Shown: piece after piece, positions 32,588-34,716 of the stretch
Layout: the number at the start of each line of letters is the position of its first letter
Numbering within the stretch: position 1 is the stretch's first letter
Assembly (NCBI GenBank): GCA_017551025.1
Contig: JAFZNG010000030.1
Coordinates: forward strand, 1 to 34,716
Direction of reading: 5' to 3'
DNA: 34,716 nucleotides
From: Paludibacteraceae bacterium
GTDB taxonomy: Bacteria > Bacteroidota > Bacteroidia > Bacteroidales > Paludibacteraceae
Program-made: the position numbers and the translations under genes
The notes under the pieces: generated by a model
What the model was told of the DNA's origin: nothing
The model's input: the letters and a program-made list of their open reading frames with translations, nothing else
Database searches by the model: none

Positions 32588-33325
32588 ATGAAGAAATTCT
32601 TATTTTTCGCCATGGCATTTGTAGCAAGTGCATTGGCAATGACAAGTTGCGATCCGAACAATCCGCAAGAAGAGCAGGAACTCAAGCCCGCAGACCTCAT
32701 CGGCACCATGTGGCGCACCGACAGCGTCTTCCTGGAGGGACAGAAGAGTCCGGGTCCGCACTTCATCGTGGACATCATCGCAGCCGACAAAGCCGTACTG
32801 AACGGTGACACCGTGACGTACCACTTCGACGGCAACCACCTCATGGTGGATGGTCGCGGCATTGATTTTGAAGTAACAGCCTTCTACGGTGAGACCGCCA
32901 AGATGAAAGACTCCGGTGCACCGATGGAGATGTACGTAAGCAAGTTGCCCGCTTTCGACATAGAGGACCAGATCCTTGAGCCGAAGCAGGAAGACTTCGT
33001 AGGTACCTGGAAACTGGCGTACTACACCATGGATAGCCACACGCTGGAAGGCACATGGTACAATGCAGGCACCAACCCGGGCGTTGAGACTTGGGAACTC
33101 CGTGCAGACGGTTCGGCAACCTACCATAGCACCTTCACCGGCGAGACACAGAACGGCGAGTGGAGTTGGGAGTATGGTCTGCAGATGGTCAACAACCCCG
33201 CACAGAGTCATATGCAAGGTGATGACGACCGCATCACCGTACAACCGCTCACCAAGAAATGGATGGGCTTCATCCGCGGCGACGGCACGACCTACTATCA
33301 GTGGTACTTCGTACGAGTTAAATAA
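32588..33325 (+). CDS. Lipoprotein with lipocalin-like domains (1)
   Basis: A 245-residue lipoprotein. The signal peptide MKKFLFFAMAFVASALAMTS ends at the lipobox Cys21. The mature part has two similar beta-rich halves, each beginning with a Gly-Thr-x-Trp motif (IGTMWRTDSVFLEG near 38 and FVGTWKLAYYTMDS near 138), typical of lipocalin-like Bacteroidales lipoproteins. Its signal peptide closely resembles, also in DNA, that of the next gene 12 nt downstream, which points to tandem duplication of at least the 5' part. The function is unknown. Confidence 0.8.
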   Translation: MKKFLFFAMAFVASALAMTSCDPNNPQEEQELKPADLIGTMWRTDSVFLEGQKSPGPHFIVDIIAADKAVLNGDTVTYHFDGNHLMVDGRGIDFEVTAFYGETAKMKDSGAPMEMYVSKLPAFDIEDQILEPKQEDFVGTWKLAYYTMDSHTLEGTWYNAGTNPGVETWELRADGSATYHSTFTGETQNGEWSWEYGLQMVNNPAQSHMQGDDDRITVQPLTKKWMGFIRGDGTTYYQWYFVRVK

Positions 33326-33337
33326 ATTGAAAATTAT

Positions 33338-33784
33338 ATGAAGAAATTTTTATTCTTCGCCTTTGCGCTGGTAGCCGGTGCATTGGCATTTACAAGTTGT
33401 GAAGGTAATGACCCGCAGAACGCTATTATAGGCGAATGGTCGTATGATGCACCTGCATGGGAAAGCGGTTATTACGATGAATTTGTAGCTATCTTCAACG
33501 AGGATGGCACATTCCAACTCCGTGACTACGGACACGAAGGTCCGGGTGCGCCGAGAAACAATAGCTTCAATTATTTCGAAGGCACCTACTCTATTAAGGG
33601 TGACATCGTCAATGCCCATTTTTCCGGACATGGTTGGTATTTCGGAGACGAGAAAAACCCCGTATCCTCATTTGACCCATGGGATGAGAAGATCAAATAC
33701 TCTATCGATGGTAACAAACTGACACTCATCCGCTACTACGGTGAGGACTACCAAGCAGAGCCCGAAGTATATACCAAGCAATAA
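33338..33784 (+). CDS. Lipoprotein with lipocalin-like domain (2)
   Basis: A 148-residue lipoprotein, paralogous to the upstream gene in its signal peptide (MKKFLFFAFALVAGALAFTS, Cys21) and in its Gly-x-Trp opening (IIGEWSYDAP). It is one domain long and beta-rich (FVAIFNEDGTFQLRDYG; KYSIDGNKLTLIRYYG), the pattern of lipocalin-like stress or surface lipoproteins with unknown ligands. It starts 12 nt after the first and is followed by a good terminator, so the two form a short operon. Confidence 0.78.
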   Translation: MKKFLFFAFALVAGALAFTSCEGNDPQNAIIGEWSYDAPAWESGYYDEFVAIFNEDGTFQLRDYGHEGPGAPRNNSFNYFEGTYSIKGDIVNAHFSGHGWYFGDEKNPVSSFDPWDEKIKYSIDGNKLTLIRYYGEDYQAEPEVYTKQ

Positions 33785-33804
33785 CTGAAGCAAAGAAATT
33801 TGCA

Positions 33805-33843
33805 AAAAAGAATGGCATATGCTTGCATATGTCATTTTTTTAA
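33805..33843 (+). terminator. Terminator of the lipoprotein operon
   Basis: AATGGCATATGC and GCATATGTCATT arms pair over 12 bp with one wobble around a 2-nt loop, with an A run before and a T run after. Confidence 0.85.
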
Positions 33844-33853
33844 TACCATTATT

Positions 33854-33871
33854 GCCGAAAATGTGATTTTT
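33854..33871 (+). repeat. Fourth copy of the 18-bp mini-ORF repeat
   Basis: GCCGAAAATGTGATTTTT. In frame it reads TTG CCG AAA ATG TGA. Here it lies upstream of the promoter of ATPase gene 2, not in its leader. Confidence 0.8.
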
Positions 33872-33882
33872 ATATCAAAAAC

Positions 33883-33898
33883 TTGCCGATACCGGCAA
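33883..33898. other. Inverted repeat TTGCCG-ATAC-CGGCAA
   Basis: Perfect 6-bp arms with a 4-nt loop, between the 18-bp repeat and the AGTACTT palindrome. Possible regulator site; no counterpart before ATPase gene 1. Confidence 0.45.
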
Positions 33899-33903
33899 AA
33901 ATC

Positions 33904-33919
33904 AGTACTTCAAAGTACT
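33904..33919. promoter_or_regulatory. Palindromic operator candidate, ATPase gene 2
   Basis: AGTACTT, CA, AAGTACT, 15 nt upstream of the −33 element; the same arms as the site at 30963-30978. Confidence 0.65.
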
Positions 33920-33934
33920 TTTTTGACAAAATAC

Positions 33935-33965
33935 TTGCATATATCAGAAAAAATCTGTACCTTTG
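33935..33965 (+). promoter_or_regulatory. Promoter of ATPase gene 2
   Basis: TTGCATATATC (from 33935), 20 nt from the TTG, then the −7 box TACCTTTG (33958-33965), identical to the ATPase gene 1 promoter. The leader to ATG 34030 is about 60 nt and lacks the 18-bp repeats. Confidence 0.85.
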
Positions 33966-34029
33966 CACCGAATTTATAAGACAAAACACACAAAAGCATT
34001 ATTTTTGTCGTATATAAACGATAAATATT

Positions 34030-34716
34030 ATGAATACAAATATTATTTCGCGCAACGAGTACATCCTACGCATTGAGCACTACTTGGGTAAGGAAACGAT
34101 TATTGTACTAACCGGGCAACGACGTGTCGGTAAGAGTTACGTGCTCAAAGATTTTGCGCAGCGGAAGCGACAGGAAGGTGCTAATGTAATATATATAGAT
34201 AAAGAAAGTAAGGACTTTGATGCTATCACCAATAGCGCTGAACTGAATCAATATATAGAAGATCATCGTTTGCCGAATGGTACGAACTATATTCTAATTG
34301 ACGAAGTGCAGGATATAGAAGACTTTGAGAAATCCGTGCGGGCTTATCGCGTTGAGCCCGGCTGCGAGATTATCATTACCGGCAGCAATGCAGAGTTATT
34401 CAGCAGCGACTTGGCAAATCGCTTAGGCGGACGGCATCATAGCATTTATATCCAATCGCTGACATACCAAGAATTTCTGATCTTTCATAATTTGCAAGAT
34501 TCCGACGATTCGCTGCGCTTGTATATAGAAGCCGGAGGACTGCCCGGATTGCGAAATTACATGATTACGGATGGACGTGAAGTAGCAGAGTATCAAAAGG
34601 ATGTCTTTAATACAGTGCTACTGAAAGATGTTATCCTGCGTCATAAAGTGCGTAATGTGTCTTTTCTGGAGCGCCTATGCCAATTCGTCGCAGATAATAC
34701 AGGTAAACTTTTTTCC
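34030..34716 (+). CDS. AAA-type ATPase of the AAA_14/DUF4143 class (2, partial)
   Basis: The first 229 codons of an ORF that runs off the right edge. It starts MNTNIISRNEYILRIEHY and has Walker A GQRRVGKS (29-36), Walker B YILIDEVQD (Asp91-Glu92) and the sensor ITGSNAELFSSDLANRLGGR. These match the same class as the gene at 31115, though the two proteins are clearly diverged (GARQVGKT against GQRRVGKS). The promoter cassette is almost the same as that of ATPase gene 1. The C-terminal DUF4143 region would be outside the window. Confidence 0.88.
   Translation, partial: MNTNIISRNEYILRIEHYLGKETIIVLTGQRRVGKSYVLKDFAQRKRQEGANVIYIDKESKDFDAITNSAELNQYIEDHRLPNGTNYILIDEVQDIEDFEKSVRAYRVEPGCEIIITGSNAELFSSDLANRLGGRHHSIYIQSLTYQEFLIFHNLQDSDDSLRLYIEAGGLPGLRNYMITDGREVAEYQKDVFNTVLLKDVILRHKVRNVSFLERLCQFVADNTGKLFS

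Overview
The window is chromosomal DNA from a member of the Bacteroidota, most likely order Bacteroidales. The evidence is the promoter type (TAnnTTTG −7 boxes with a TTG element about 20 nt upstream and almost no Shine-Dalgarno sequences), secreted proteins sharing a type IX secretion-like C-terminal tail, Bacteroidales families (BT_3928-like DoxX protein, DUF1599, DUF6722-like protein, C10 peptidases, FISUMP-like protein, AAA/DUF4143 ATPases) and a Bacteroidota-type UvrA. I see no rRNA, tRNA or CRISPR array.

Layout. 1-141: end of an IS3-like insertion sequence, cut by the window edge. 308-2726 (minus): two small membrane proteins, a secreted beta-helix-like protein and a 49-residue peptide. 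2779-7042 (minus): a 1246-residue secreted repeat protein and a four-helix-bundle protein. 7094-8845 (minus): a hipBA toxin-antitoxin operon. 8872-12620 (minus): a secreted FISUMP-like protein, an EF-G paralog with a degenerate GTPase site, and a lipoprotein. 12984-20340 (plus): uvrA, a cation:proton antiporter and an AddB-like Fe-S nuclease. 20326-22027 (minus): tsaD and an overlapping exosortase-family gene. 22015-30918 (plus): waaA, hisS, two tandem C10 peptidases, DUF1599, a DoxX/thioredoxin-like protein and a membrane-anchored AraC regulator. 30960-34716 (plus): two AAA/DUF4143 ATPases with near-identical promoter cassettes, separated by two paralogous lipoproteins.

The most unusual feature is a dispersed set of degenerate heptanucleotide tandem repeats. 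Several unrelated unit sequences (GGTGTAG, AATTAAA, GCGAATG or its complement, CAGCCAT, CTTTTGT) all have period 7. They sit at gene junctions, where they supply stop and start codons, and also lie in frame inside genes: four arrays in uvrA, one in the exosortase gene and one at the N-terminus of the DoxX protein. A second unusual system is the ATPase control region: a 16-bp palindrome, an identical 40-bp promoter block, and an 18-bp repeat that each time can be read as a tiny ORF ending Pro-Lys-Met-stop.

Functionally the window mixes housekeeping genes (DNA repair, t6A tRNA modification, Kdo transfer, tRNA charging) with surface and secretion functions (four proteins with the same sorting-like tail, lipoproteins, exosortase) and stress-type modules (HipBA, EF-G paralog, AAA ATPases).
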